A stretch of DNA of 64,000 bases from Salvator merianae (taxonomy: Eukaryota; Chordata; Lepidosauria; Squamata; Teiidae): positions 45,930,742-45,994,741 of the forward strand of contig QVOM02000119.1 of assembly GCA_003586115.2 (NCBI GenBank), in the 5' to 3' direction. A program made the position numbers and the translations under genes. This document shows positions 10,681 through 23,241 of this stretch, piece by piece (position 1 is the first letter of the stretch; each line of letters begins with the position of its first letter). The notes beneath the pieces were generated by a model, which was not told the DNA's origin, searched no databases, and was given only the letters and a program-made list of their open reading frames with translations.

Positions 10681-13600
10681 CGTCAGTTCCACAGTGGACA
10701 GATGGAGATAACATCTGACAATCCTGATAGAAATGGAGCAAGACTTCATTTTCACATACATAGCTTTAAAAATTGAAGACTCTCATACCACCCACAAGTT
10801 GCTTAACGGTCCTGTGCTGTTGGAAAGCTTTTCTTCCAAGATTAAAAAGGGGTGTGGAAGAACAATTGGAATTTAAGATAATTTTGGACAAATTATGAAA
10901 AACTGATTATCTGAATATGCTTAGGCTGGAACTAACAAAAGATATAGGAATACAAGAGAGCTTGATTATGGATAATTACAAGTTGCACAATGAGAGAGTG
11001 CAGAGATTAATAACAAGTTTCTAAAAACAAGATTACTATATGAAGCTGAAATGAAATTCTAGCAAGACAACTATGTCTTGATCAACTAAAACCATAAGGG
11101 ATTTGATTTAAAGTGCTTCTGTCAGGAACAATCAAATGTGTTAGTGGATCTAGAGCTATACATAAGACAAATTTCTGGGGTTCAGCTTGCATCAAGCCAA
11201 GTCCAAGCATCACCAAAACTCAGGGTGCCTCCTCAAGGCAGACACCACCTTGTTGGGCATCTGGTGGACTTGAGCTTCACTTGATCGGTTTGCCTGAATT
11301 GGGGCCTGGGACACAATTTGCAGCCTCCAAAAAGACCCACCATGGCTATAAAAAACACCCTGAAGCTGCTGTAAAAGGCCATCAAACTGTTTATGTTCAT
11401 TTACTAGCAGTTTTATGGCCAAAGAAGGCCTTTATAAGCCCGTATGCTGTTGCAAAAGTGCTGTAAGGGGGCCATAAACTACCACTGCAGCCTGTTACAA
11501 GACTTCATTGGGCTGGGTCACCAAATGTAGCTCAGTTCAGCTCACCTTTGAGATAAGCACCAAATTCAAAGCTGAGCTCACTTTGGAATCAAGCCAGATG
11601 AGTTGCAAGTTTGACTCAGCACCTCTCTAGGCAAGATTAGTTGGTTGACTGAGAAGAAGGGCACTGGGAGGTGTTTTTTTTCTTTTCACCATCATTGTGA
11701 TAACAAAAAAAGCTGATGCCAACAAATAAAAAAAAATGATTTAAATTTGAAAGTTCAGCTTTGATGTTGTATAAACCGAAACCAACACATAAATAGTGTT
11801 TTGCTGTGTAGCTATTTGATTTTGTGCGTGATGCTTATGATAAATTAACTTAAAATCTCCTTGGATACATTAAACCAGTTCAATGATTCTTTGGTTCCTG
11901 ATCAAGGTAAAAAGAAAGAGGGGGCAATCTGAAAATGGGGTAAGCCATTAATAACAGTTGCACATAGAGAAATTATAGGTAGAGAAGAAGGTGATGCCAC
12001 AGGAAATAGGTCAGCCTGGTTAGGCAGGTAAGAGCTAAACCAGTTCATTTTTTTTGCCTGGAAAAAGAGACTCTGTGGTCTTTCTTTTGTGGAAGTTGTG
12101 CCTTAACCAGAGTAGCTTCTGGTTAGAATGCTTTCACTATGCCTAAGGAAGAAGATAAAAGAAAGGATTTCTATCCTGGAAAGAGGCCAAGATAATCCTT
12201 ACTTTAGATGGGCATAAATTTTCCATTTTTCCCCCTTTCTTGATGAATTTCCAGAAATGACAGGGAATCAACAGCTCATCTATTCAACTTGTTCATCTTC
12301 AGCTGGTCCTTTTCATTAATGAAAAACAAAAGAATACACTAGAGTGAGAGGCAAGTGTAGAGATAAGAAGGTGGTAGTGAGAGGCCTGGTACTTTCCCTA
12401 TGTAAGCAGCTGCCATCTTTCTTTGTGAGCAACACTCAGTGGCAGGCTTCTAGGCATAGGGGGTGTCTGATGGAGGGTGAGTGGATGGCCATGGGTTCAA
12501 AGCATTTGGAACTTCATGCTGACTGGGAAGGGCAGTATGATTGTTTAATAGTGGCTCCCATCATAACCTTTGCCCACAGATCCCTGGGGACATTGGGCAG
12601 GCTTCCCCTGATTCCTCTTTGCCCAATCAGTGAGTTCCACTGTGAAGGCTCCCTCCAGGAGATGGCTTAAGGAACTACTGGCAGTCCTCATCCAATGCAT
12701 GGCTATGGGGTACAATAATCAGCTGAATATCACCCTCAGCCATGGCACTAGTATCTCAGTTTCCCCTCAATGGGCAGTTGAGTGGAATCAGTTGCCTGAT
12801 TCTGGCTATCTGACTGTACAATCCAGCATTGCTGGACTGCGTATATGTTCCAGTGGTGAAGTTTTGGGGTTTTTCTTAATTCACGTAAAGAATTAGAAAA
12901 TGAATAAGAAAGAAAGAGTGGGGAAAACATAAAACTATGTACAGTATAACAATGAGATAAAATAGATTAACATTGAATTAGATTACATAATATTAAATAC
13001 ATCAAACAACTGCTTATACCCTACATCTTCATCCAAATAAATCAGAAAAGAAGCAGTGATGTTTTTAAAACCACAGTTAGCAGTAAGTTGACAAATCAAA
13101 TGTTACTTTACCAGTAGTCAGATCTGATGCTCTAGGCGCCACCATCATCAAACCTTCATGTGGAGAGGTAGAGATGAAAGTGAGCAGAGCTGAATATACT
13201 GCAATGTCATGTGGTCTCTGCACCTTATCTGGGGAAGAGAGATGATTTGACAAGATCAGAAAAGGTGATAGAGAGGGACCACAAAAATCCACATGCTCTG
13301 ATATGGGTAGTCAAGAACATTGTAATTCTGACTCAGAAAGGGCTATTTTTGTACTCTAAAAATTTGATTCGCTAAGAGGTGTTACACTTTGGGGAGGTGT
13401 TGTATTATTAGTCCTTCACTCTGATGGCAGTTCATAGAGGTTACAATAGATTTTACTTTGCCACCTTGATTTAGACTGTACTTGTGCTTGATTGGATTTG
13501 GTCTTGAGTCATACATTGATTGGCTTATCCTGGAAAGAATTGCCTACTTCGTAAACAGTACTAATCCCGCCACTTGTGCAAGCATCAGTGACTTGTTTGC

Positions 13601-13890
13601 TGTAGCAGCCATGTACACATCTGCCATATTGGTTCAGAAGAAAGAGTCTGCCTAGCTAACCATTTCTAACATTGAATTTTGTTACCCAAAGGCTCTCTGC
13701 TTCCTAACTGTGATTGTATTCACATGTAACAAAAGAAGTGTCTCAAAAGCACTGGTTGTGGCCCTTGTGTTCTCATATCATCTCTAATCCACTATTACTA
13801 GCTTAGAATGTTCAGGAGGGGAGAGGAGCAGACTAGTGCATGATCAATCCCATCTGTGAGTTATCTCAATATCTCAAAGCTGCATCAGAG
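10681..13890. other. Intronic sequence, no gene seen
   Basis: I recognise no coding sequence, RNA gene or repeat family in this stretch. A few weakly open frames (11113-11466, 12344-12670) lack any family motif. Confidence 0.45.
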
Positions 13891-13899
13891 GTGCTTTTT

Positions 13900-16335
13900 T
13901 TGACTCCATGTGAATGTAGACTGTGTTTGTGCTGCTGCCTCCAAACTGAGCTGCTCAGTTGAGCTTCAAACTCAAGCACGTCCATCAACACCTGCTGAAC
14001 AAAGGACCAGGAGTCCAGAACTTCATGGTATTTTCTTTGTTTGTCTGAGACTTTATATTACAGGCAGCAGTAAAAATACAAGTTGGAAGTGAACCAGATA
14101 AACTACTGCTACTTGAAACCAATGATAACCACTTCCTGAAAGTGATTTTTTAAAAAAAATATCGTCAGAACTGATAAGGTAGACTTCCAAGTGAGGGAAG
14201 ATGATGGATTGATATTTCTGCAGAGTTTTCTGTGGCGGAAACTTTGGTAGCAAGATTGGTGGTGAGGAAGTAATTTCCAGTCACCCAGAGATTCCCTGGG
14301 AAAGAAGAAAACAACGGGATTGCCCACCTGAACTTCAGAAAACTGCTCCAGATGTTTGGACTGGCAAGAAACTGAGGATCATCAGCACTGTCCAGCTGCC
14401 TAGGATCAATAAAATCCTCACTTTCTTAACCCACCTTTAAGTGCAATTACCATAAAGCCAAAAAGAGATCTCTCTTTTGACATTTTGATTGAAAACCTCA
14501 AGTGAGTTGTCTTTTGTTATTCAAGAAAGAGGGAAGAAAGAGCCTAACTAAAAGACTTAATTGCATTCACAAAAAGCTAAAGAAGAATTTGACAGAACAA
14601 AATTTTGAAAAATGGACCAGGGAAACTGTAAACATTTTTCTTAACTAAAAAAAGATTTAGCATTTGAGTTGTATTAATCTAGTGTTGGAATTAAAGAAGC
14701 TGGCTTGACATAGAGACTAAGGGTGTGTTCAGACAAGCTATTCTGGTCACCTTCTGGGTGAATCTGAGCCGGGGAGTGCACATATTCTTTTCCGGAAGTC
14801 ATCCTTGCACTTCTCCGAGGCTGGTTTCAGTTGCCTCTTCCCCATTCAGATTTTCAGTACTTTCAGGGTGACCTTTCCCTTTAGTTCATGTTCCTGCATG
14901 AGCAGAGGAGGGATTCTGGTGGAAGGGAGGTGGGACTCTGCTGATGTCGCAGCCTCCCATTCATTCAGCTGATTACTGTGGCAACTGCGTAATCATCCAA
15001 TCAGGAAGCTTGTCACCACATAGCCAGTCAAAGCATAGGAGCTAAGTAGCTTTTAGTGCCATTTCAGTAATAATGATAGAAGTTCCTGCAGCGCTATCAG
15101 AGCACTGAGGTGTCTCTTGGCACCACGGAAGAAGTGGTTCATCTCTTGGACATTTGGGGCAAACCAGGAAGTAACTAAATGGTGGGAATAGGAACCAATG
15201 GCAACAAAGAGACTCAAAAAATCAGCCAGTCACAGAGGCAGGAAGAAGGCTGGCACGATGGACCAATGAACGTGCTCCATCCATTTCTAAGGAAGCTGTT
15301 GCCAGGCTTCAAGTCATCTGTGGTAGGCAGTGTGGTGAGGAGGTGAGTGATGAAGCAATTCATTGGGGTGGTGTTTGAATGCGGAAATTTGCTGGTGCTT
15401 CCAAATAATTCAACTGCTCGTTTGCATGCAGATAAAAACAGGCTTGGGTGATCACACCCTAATACAGTGGGAAGCAGGACTATTTAACTTACAAGGAAGC
15501 ATCTATTGGAGCAATTACTACAATAAAGAGATAAGGCTCTGCTTCACCACATTTATGGAAGGAGATTTGGAACTAAATTCCTGTGTCTGTGGGAAAGCAA
15601 AGTGTGTGTATTTGTGTGTGAGGGAGGACTACCTTTTGTTTACAAGCTCTGAAAGGTTTGACATTTTACCTTTTAAGTATTAAATAAGAACACAAGGCAA
15701 TGACAAAGGAAAGGATAAAACAGAACCAGAGAGAAAATGAAGACTTCGACATTTTGCTAGGAGAGCAGGCAAAGTTCTGATTAGACTTGAAGGAGAAATG
15801 GAAAAGGTGCAAGTGAAACTGGAGGATAGAAATCCTATTATTGATAAGCAACTGATAATCAGAGATGCTCCAGAATTGCAACAGGAAATACAACAGAATG
15901 AAAATAGATAAAAAAGACTTAACCCATCATGGAAGAGATTGAATAAGGAGAAAAATATTAGTGTTTAATTTCTTAAAAAAAAAAATCGGGTGAATCTTTA
16001 TTGACTTTCTGTGTAAGAATCAAAATGATTTATTGATCTGGAAATTTGATGATTAGTATGAATTTGACTTGACAAAAGAAGTGAAATTATAGTATTAATT
16101 AGGAAGAGGTATGAGTGTAAAGTTACTTATAATCACCAAAAGGGGAACTGGAAGTCACTATTTTTTTTATTGTTTTCCTTTTTTCCTTATTTCTTTGCTC
16201 TTCTTTTCTTCACATTTTATTGTATTTTAGTTCTGTATTTCTTTTTCTATTTTTCTTAAGTTTTTGTAAGTGTTAATATTTTTTGCAAAATTTTAATAAG
16301 TTCTGTTTTTTTTTTTAAAAAAAAAAGAACTGACA
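13900..16335 (+). mobile_element. Possible L1-like LINE relic
   Basis: A purine-rich region with traces of a charged, coiled-coil-like protein near 15690-15900 ends in T-rich sequence and AAAATTTTAATAAG, then T- and A-runs at 16308-16327. This resembles the 5'UTR/ORF1 and 3' tail layout of lizard L1 elements, but no diagnostic reverse-transcriptase motif was found. The MITE at 14721-15459 splits it. Limits and family are uncertain. Confidence 0.35.
14721..15459. mobile_element. MITE, GGGTGTGTTCAGAC family, with TAA target duplication
   Basis: Left end GGGTGTGTTCAGACAAGC, right end GCTTGGGTGATCACACCC (reverse complement GGGTGTGATCACCCAAGC). TAA directly flanks both ends (14718-14720 and 15460-15462), the 3-bp duplication expected of PIF/Harbinger transposons. 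About 739 bp, no transposase. The left 40 bp match the right end of the 42041-42696 element in reverse complement (CACCTTCTGGGTGAAT). Confidence 0.78.
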
Positions 16336-17214
16336 AGATACATCTACAGATCACCTTCTGCATATAGGTTATGAATTCAGGAGGGGGATGGTCCATTTTC
16401 ATTTAAACTAAGAATTATTAAATGATGGGTGCAAAAAAAAAAGGTAAATCAGGGAGGAGAGGTTTAACTGTCCAGCATGAAAAGGAACTAAAATAAGTGT
16501 AGGGATGGCAGTAAACACAGGAGAATGCAAAGGTACCATATAATATGGGGGCAGAAAGAGAAATAAGAATTTATTTTTAGTGTGCTACAAGGTTAAAAGG
16601 AATATAACGAAAATATGTTACCTGGCTGAATTCTAATTTTGAAAAGGGCATGGCAGATGTTCTGAAATATTATGAGATCCTTTCAAGTGCTAATGGTGAG
16701 GACTGAACAGAGGAGTTTATCCAAGTGCTCTTCACTGAGGCTGTGGCTTCTATTTTGTGTTTTTCCATCACAAGAAAAGGAAGTAGGATGATTGCAAAAT
16801 ATGTTAATGAAGAATGTTGGGATCTTGGTGACACAAAATTGATATGTAGCAGATAAAAAAGGTACTATAATAATCAAAAAGGGAATAATCAGGATCAATA
16901 TATAAATAGAACTAAAGGCACTCATCTATAAAGAGCCATAAGAAAAAGCGGGGGGAAAACTTACAAATTCCGCTATTTTTCCTCGCTTTCCTCTGTGAAG
17001 CCACATGAAACTGAAAAACAGCACATGGAACATTAAATCATAACATAACATGGCTCTCCCTGGGTACTTTGAGCTATTGAGAATGCCACCACTGCTTGCT
17101 TCAGTTTTAAGAAGCAGAAGAGGATATAAAGCTCATAAAGATGCTTAGCTACTTGGAACTACTACTTCCACCTCTGAGCCAATTCCATTAGTGCCTCCCT
17201 GCTTTTGCAGCATG
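16336..17214. other. Intronic sequence, no gene seen
   Basis: AT-rich; no recognised repeat or gene. The 80-codon minus-strand frame at 16683-16925 is hydrophobic low-complexity and unsupported. Confidence 0.45.
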
Positions 17215-17300
17215 ATAATAAAACTGTAACAGCTTGCAGAAGGGAGGCTCCTAGTACTCTAGCTGGTCCAGTATGCTAGCCAGTGTGGAATCGCCCTAGG
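17215..17300 (+). repeat. Short interspersed repeat, copy 1 (pair with 24530-24640)
   Basis: CTCCTAGTACTCTAGCTGGT and GTATGCTAGCCAGTGTGGAA align with CTCCTAGTAAGCTTGCTGGT and GTATATTGGCCGGTGCAGAA at 24563-24605. The family was not identified. Confidence 0.6.
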
Positions 17301-17496
17301 TCTGTCTCTGCCATGGTGTCATTTGAAGCTGACTACATCATGAATATGGGGCATCTTTCAGGGGCAGCAAATTTAGCTTCCAACTGGCAGATCATTCCCA
17401 CAAGTAGGACTCACATGTGTATCTCCAATCCATCTGAGGCTGTATAGTCTGTCTTTCTAAATATGAGCCTCACCTTCATTATCTCCATTGCCCTTA

Positions 17497-17868
17497 GCTT
17501 TGGCCAGCTCCAGATGCCAGCCAAATAAAGCGCCAACAGGCAATATTCCAGAGACAAGCTCCTCCAGAATAATTGCCTACTCTCCTGACAGCATGGGGAC
17601 TACGGTGTTTTTGAGCTGTTGGGGGCTGCGCACTTCAGAATATTTCGCCAGTGCCTTTTCCAGCCCATACATATGCACATGCGTGGTAGATTGAACAACA
17701 ATGGTGCCTCCACCCACAAAGTAAGTTTTAGTGCTATTTTGGGAAAAACTGCCACAAGAATCAAGTTTCCCTGAAATAGGATACCGCATGATGGGGGGGG
17801 GGATATAGCATAACTATAGTGGGTGGCACCATCTTGTCACTATAGTCCTCCCATCTGGATGCAGCCTT
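17497..17868. mobile_element. Possible MITE with GCATCCAGATG-like ends
   Basis: GGCCAGCTCCAGATG at the left is an imperfect inverted match of CATCTGGATGCAGCC at the right, about 370 bp apart. The ends resemble those of the foldback elements at 20941-21064 and 58411-58500. A 71-codon minus-strand frame inside is interrupted on the downstream side and matches no protein I know. Confidence 0.35.
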
Positions 17869-17960
17869 TGTTGTTGTTGGGGACCACCAAGTTGTGGCAG
17901 ATGTCTGGTTGACTGCATGTGCACCTTTACGCCATTTTCTTGGCCTTTAACTTATCGATT
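17865..17960 (-). repeat. SINE 3'-part fragment
   Basis: TTGTTGTTGGGGACCACCAA followed by CTGGTTGACTGCATGTGCAC. The latter recurs as CTGGTTGACTGCATGGGCAC in the SINE at 26372-26540. The TTG run looks like the tail of a minus-strand copy. Confidence 0.5.
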
Positions 17961-18249
17961 TAAATGTGAGAATGTCCTCTATATTGCTTTCATGCTCTTT
18001 GCCTGTTTCAAGAGGTCTGGATGTGGAGGACAATGAATGGAATGTGAAAGCTTTGTTTGCAAGAATAGGAAAAAGATATTTGGCATGGCTGTATATTTGC
18101 TTCACTGGAGAGCCAGTTGTTCAGTCTAGTTGTGCATTCCACAGGAAGAAAGGCTGCAGAAAGAAGACTGGCGAGAGGCTAAGAAAGATAATGGTGGGGT
18201 GAGAGAACTGTGAAACCTGGGAGGGGGTGAATGTGTACCCATATAACAC

Positions 18250-18650
18250 CTGTTTTTTTTGATAAAATTGTATCCTGCCCTTCACCAGTTTGGCCTTGTG
18301 GTTAGCATGTCAGACTCTTATCTGGAACTCTCCTGATTCGAGTCTGCATTCCTGCATGAAGCTGCTGAGTGACCCTGGGCTCATCACAGCTCTGTTCTGA
18401 GTTCTCACAGCCCCACCTACCTCACAAGGTGTCTGTTGTGGGGAGAAGAACAGAAGGTTGATCAGCTGCTTTGAGTCCCCTCAGGGTGAGAAAAGCGGGG
18501 TACAAAGTCCAACTATTCTCCTCCTTCTTTGCCTGGTGGTCCCAGGACAGGTCACAACATATGATAAAGCAAACACTAAAACATATTTAAAATATAATCC
18601 ATCCAACCTACCTACTTTCCATCCACCCTGGCAGAATTAGCTGAAGAACC
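18250..18650 (-). repeat. Minus-strand LINE 3' tail, split by a SINE
   Basis: GTATCCTGCCCTTCACCA at the left and GGTCCCAGGACAGGTCACAA at the right are the two halves of the tail found whole at 38200-38300. The SINE at 18288-18532 lies between them. Confidence 0.75.
18288..18532 (+). mobile_element. tRNA-derived SINE
   Basis: The head has a TGGTTAGCATG box A-like stretch and GATTCGAGTC as box B. The 3' end reads GCTTTGAGTCCCCTCAGGG, then GAGAAAAGCGGGGTACAAA and a CTCCTTCTT tail, matching the 3' end of the SINE at 50213-50552. These would be internal RNA polymerase III promoter boxes. Confidence 0.78.
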
Positions 18651-20734
18651 CTGGACTGTTCCCCTCTCTCCCTGAGAAGTATTTTGACTGACACAAGATA
18701 CTTTCATCCTTACAAATGACCATTTTCTTGTGCAGGTTCATTTGGAAGTGTAGTAAGGAAATAAGAATCACATTCCATGCTCTCAACGTTAATGAATATT
18801 GAAATGCATTTGCCAGCAGTGCGTTGATTCTGATTCCAGAAGTAAGACTTACTAGGTAAAAATGCTGCTTTATAGCACGATACTAATTAAGGCTACAGAG
18901 AAATATATCCCTCTTTGTTACTCATAAGTAAATGTACATAGACTTCCAGCTTTAGAAATGAAGAGAAAATAAGGACTATTGCTGGCAGAAACTGGTAGCT
19001 AAACATTACCTGTGTAAAGTTTTCAACAGAGGTTTGTGCAGCTCCCCTTTATAGGATGAACAATTAATTTGGCCCTTGAAATGCATATACATCCAATTCC
19101 GATGTAATGGAGGAAGAAAGTATAAATCACATGTATTTCTTCTCCCTCCACTTCGTTGTCCAAATTGGCCCCAATTACCCAATTGGCTCCTGTGATGTGG
19201 CAGGAGAGAGAGTAAAGCTGCATTTACACACATTAAAAAATGAACCTCTGAGGTGACTTAGAAAAACTCCCATGTGTAATTGTTCCCATGCCAGTCTGCC
19301 CCTCCAAAAACTTGAAAAGGTGGAGTAGAGACGGGATGAGAAAACGGGTGCTTTTGAGCCACTTTACATGTAAATACTGCATTAGTCTCCAAGTGTATAA
19401 AGGAAATTAATAAAGTGACATGACACCAATAACACTCCATTTTTCTGCTGTTTTGGATAGGGTATTACTATGTAATTAAATGTCTTTGGGACCCTTTTAA
19501 TCCATTTTCCAGAATAATTAACAAGTATAAACAAACTTAATTAGCCCTGTAATAACATGAAGGACAAAGATTAATAACATATGAGACACAGATTATACTT
19601 TGGAAATGCAGTGGGATAAATCCTTCCTTTACAAGTGTTAGCCTGGCAAGTGTAAAATAAAGCTACTGTCCTGCTAGTCCCACATTATCCAGGTGAAGGC
19701 ACTAAATACCTCTCTTTTTCCTCCTTCCCCCAGTTCTGTTCTCTGGTCTTTACATCTGAGCATAGATGTTGACCCTAGCTATATTTGTTGCATGGCTTAT
19801 CATTGCTGTATTTGTCAAGTCACCCTTCAGGCCATCTGATCTTTTCTGTGGTAGCACCTATCACATCTTATGATACAGATATGTAATCTATTGCTATCCA
19901 GTTTTGTTGGCAGTAATTCTCAACATCTCTGGCCACAATGGTTAGAGGTCAGGGATGGTGGCAGCTATAATTTATTATCATCGTCACCATCACTACCCAT
20001 GATCAAGCCAAGTTGATTGCAGTCTTCAAAACCATGTCCTATAGTTCTTTAAAAGTTGCAAAGGTTAAGGCCTGAGAAATGCTGCAGATTTCAAATCTGC
20101 AAACATCAAATTCTTGTGTCTAAGGGAAGTGGGGAATTAAGAAATATTGTTTTGGAGAGCTGCATGGAAAAATATGGGGAAAGTGTTGCTTATTCCTAAT
20201 GTCTTTCAAGGCCCAAAGGGGCTACTGCAAAAGCTCACAAATATCCAAATTAGGCATTGTTTCAACCCAGTTGCTGTAACCCAACTCTGCAAGAAATGCT
20301 AGCAAAGTTATCAGTGCCATATCTTGCAAGAGCTGGAAATCAAACTGTAAGATCTAAAAAGAGTCACATTTCTTAACTTTTGTAATGAGGCATTGTAAAG
20401 ACAGCAAAGGCTCTCGTGATAGTGGATCAAAATCTCAAAGCATTCAGATAACTTTCCCACAACTCACTCAAGCGGTCATCGGAAATCACCAGCATGTCGA
20501 AAGTCACAAAGCTGGCTAAATCCATTCCTATTCAACTCTTACATGACACTCACAAGTGGAGAAGGGGCAAAAGTCCCACAGAACAGCACTTGGTAATTCA
20601 TTTTCCCCCCACAAATATGCATTGTGCTGTGAGATGCCATGAATCAACTCTTCCCATAATTTTATATTTATATCTTCTCCTTCAGCTTGCAAAGCACATT
20701 ACAACTTTTAGCATGAAAATATTATGTAGATTGC
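18651..20734. other. Mostly unique intronic sequence
   Basis: No gene or recognised transposon. The 19430-19660 part carries several TAATTA-type motifs and lacks repeat signatures, making it a weak candidate for a conserved non-coding element. Confidence 0.45.
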
Positions 20735-20737
20735 AGT

Positions 20738-20749
20738 GATATGATGATG

Positions 20750-20821
<72 letters not shown>
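20738..20821. repeat. (TAA)n microsatellite
   Basis: Begins with a few ATG/GAT units, then about 24 uninterrupted AAT units. The long isoleucine run predicted across it is not a protein. Confidence 0.97.
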
Positions 20822-20940
20822 TTCCAGTCAACATGGGCCCATAGAAAATACAGAATTAAAATAAGAACTTGTCGATTACAGTTAATACAAAGGTCAGCAT
20901 GCGTTCCCCAAAATTATTTACTACTGAACCTGCTTCTCAA

Positions 20941-21064
20941 AAGCTGCATCTAGATGCCAGTTACTTATTGTGCTATATTTGGATATTCCATAATAAAGCC
21001 AGGAGTGCTTTATTCTGAAATATCCAAATATATTGGAATAAGTACGTGATGTCTGGATGCTGCC
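20941..21064. mobile_element. Palindromic MITE (foldback), GCATCYAGAYRYCA ends
   Basis: The left arm GCTGCATCTAGATGCCAGTT continues to ACTTATT and TTTGGATATTCCATAATAAAG. The right arm mirrors it: CTTTATTCTGAAATATCCAA, then AATAAGTACGTGATGTCTGG and ATGCTGCC. The whole 124 bp can fold into one stem with a short loop (CCAGGAGTG). A diverged second copy is at 58411-58500. Confidence 0.85.
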
Positions 21065-21433
21065 AAAGACTCACCACAATTAGATAAAGCTGCACATGCC
21101 TGGAAGGCACCCATTTTTCTGTCTTATATCACTACTTTGTCTTCCGTGAAAACTTTATTCTCTGCCTTGAATCTACCTTAAGTGCCACATGGTCTACATT
21201 ATGAGTAATTTCATTAACCTCTACTATATCCTCTATCGTCTCCTTTTTCCTAAGGTAAAAATTCCCAATGTTTCAACTTTTCTTGTAACAATAGATGTTC
21301 TAACATTTTCAAAATTTGGTTCCTGTTTTCAAAACAGCTATAGTTCTATGATTGTCATGTACAGATATGTTAGTGAAAGCAACAGACAATAGTCCAACTT
21401 TTTACTTATTTTGTGTTTTTGTATGACAATGTC

Positions 21434-21520
21434 AGTGTAAAATCATAAGTCAAAAGGAGAGTAATGTTATATTATAGATAATTATAGTGTTACCCTCCTT
21501 TTAATTTATGATTTTACACT
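21434..21520. repeat. 87-bp hairpin element
   Basis: The left arm AGTGTAAAATCATAAGTCAA continues to AAGGAGAGTAA; the right arm, read in reverse complement, is AGTGTAAAATCATAAATTAA then AAGGAGGGTAA. The first 31 paired positions have only three differences. This resembles very short mariner-type palindromic MITEs. Flanking target duplication is not clear. Confidence 0.8.
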
Positions 21521-21744
21521 TATATCTTATGATGATATGTTTTTATTTGTAACTTTGATATGATCAAAAGACTAATGAATAAACTGACATTGACATTATC
21601 ATGTGAATAACACAATTAGCAGGAACAACATGGACAGTTCTATTTGTCTGATATAAAGTTCAAGAGTCCATGTTAACAAACTAATGTTATATAATTAAAT
21701 AGCTGGTCATTAATAACTGAATTGTCTGATTATTATTTGTGCCA

Positions 21745-22030
21745 TATTGAGATTCATTGATTGATTGATTGACATTAATATATCACTCTGTTCCAAAGAT
21801 CTCATGGTGAATTGGCAGGCAATGTAATTCTTTTAAAGTTCTGTGTCTGATCAGCAGTCTCATTGTAGTGTTCTGCACCAGCTGCAGTTGCTGAACCATT
21901 TTCAAGGACAGCCCTATACAGAGCAAATTACATTGGCCAGTCTGGGAGTTACCTGTGCATGGATTATTGTGGCCAAACTGTCTCTATCCAGAAAGACTGA
22001 GCATTTAATGACATATGAATTATTGTGTTT
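21745..22030 (-). repeat. Minus-strand LINE 3'-region fragment
   Basis: GTTCTGCACCAGCTGCAGTT, CAAGGACAGCCCTATACAGA and GCAAATTACATTGGCCAGTC follow the same order as in the minus-strand LINEs at 38700-38800, 45130-45240 and 63210-63300. Confidence 0.7.
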
Positions 22031-22894
22031 GGGAGATATATAATAGGCTTCTCTGAATCAATCCTTTGTCTTTCATAGAGCTTCAACAAGACAGAACTTC
22101 AGTGAGTCATTCTGATAATGAATGCTGGTCTAAGAACAAGACTGTTTTTCTTAGTTCTCATATAATCGGCAGTGAGCTCTGGATATTACTCATTGAGGGA
22201 GCTTTTTTGAGGAGGTTATTAGTTTATAATCTTATGCCTGCAATAGATACAATAACACTTTAGAAATATACCTTGAAATACAGAATATGTAGTCATTGAC
22301 AGTAAAGTGTGCCAATGCCTCCTTCCACTCATTTCTTTTTCTGTTTTTAATGTAAGGTTAGTGATCAGTAAAACATTGCCAACAGTTTCTTTCTAATTCT
22401 GAAAGAGGTCTCCATGCCAATTCTAGGCATATCTCATTGAAATCTAGGTAGAAGAAAAACCTTCAACTGTGATTTCTCATCTGTATAGGCCAAGATAAAG
22501 AGCACAATGGGATTATTCTTTGGCAATGATTAATAATGAACAAGAAAAGGATAAAAATGTAAAAGACAGTGAGAAGAGAATACAGTATTTACAAAATGAT
22601 GAACTTGAACCATACCCTTAAAAAGACAAAGTTGTCGAAATCTTGCAAACATTCTTTTACAAATAGACATAAAAACTCTGTTTGTGGGCTTTGTTACACT
22701 TATGTCTTTTCTGTGTTTAAAATTAGGCATTGTAATTTCCTGTATTTAACAGCATCGAGGGCTGCATTCTACACCTTGACATGAGAGTTCCTATCATTTT
22801 ATGGAGCCTTTCTTTCTGTGACTTTAATAGAAGCATGTATTAGAGGTATCACAGGTAGTAATTCTTATCCCAGTGTCATGAAGAGTTTCTTGTC

Positions 22895-23120
22895 ATAGTT
22901 TTTGCAGATCTAGCTGTTATTAAGAGAACATGAGGGCTTGGGCACCAAATATCTAAAGGAACGCCTTCTCCCATATTGACTTTTCTATGCCTTGAGATCT
23001 GCAAAGAAGGTCCTCCTGGTTGTACCACCACCTTCAGTAGCTTAAAGGAGTGGGTACTCAGGATATTGGCCCACAGTGGTTTGCAGTATATCACTGGGGT
23101 TCCTGGCCTTCAGACCATTT
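22895..23120 (+). repeat. Plus-strand LINE 3'-ORF fragment
   Basis: CCTTCTCCCATATTGACTTT, CTTGAGATCTGCAAAGAAGG and TCCTCCTGGTTGTACCACCA match the 3' ORF segment of the LINE at 10330-10400. Short and degenerate. Confidence 0.6.
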
Positions 23121-23241
23121 GAAGGCCCCCTGCACCAGTTCCGAATCTGACATGAGCTTCAGTGACAGTGCAGGGGCTGTCAAGGAACAGGTTGTCCCTA
23201 TGAAGACGGCCTTGTTCTGTGCCATGAGCAGTCCATTTAAA

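Noticed and set aside
17577..17789. Possible processed pseudogene (minus strand, contains HMYGLEKALAKYSEVRSPQQ)
   Set aside because: The frame stops and could resume beyond, but I do not recognise the protein, there is no poly(A) trace, and imperfect inverted ends suggest MITE interior instead.
20741..20953. Poly-isoleucine protein
   Set aside because: Translation of a (TAA)n microsatellite.
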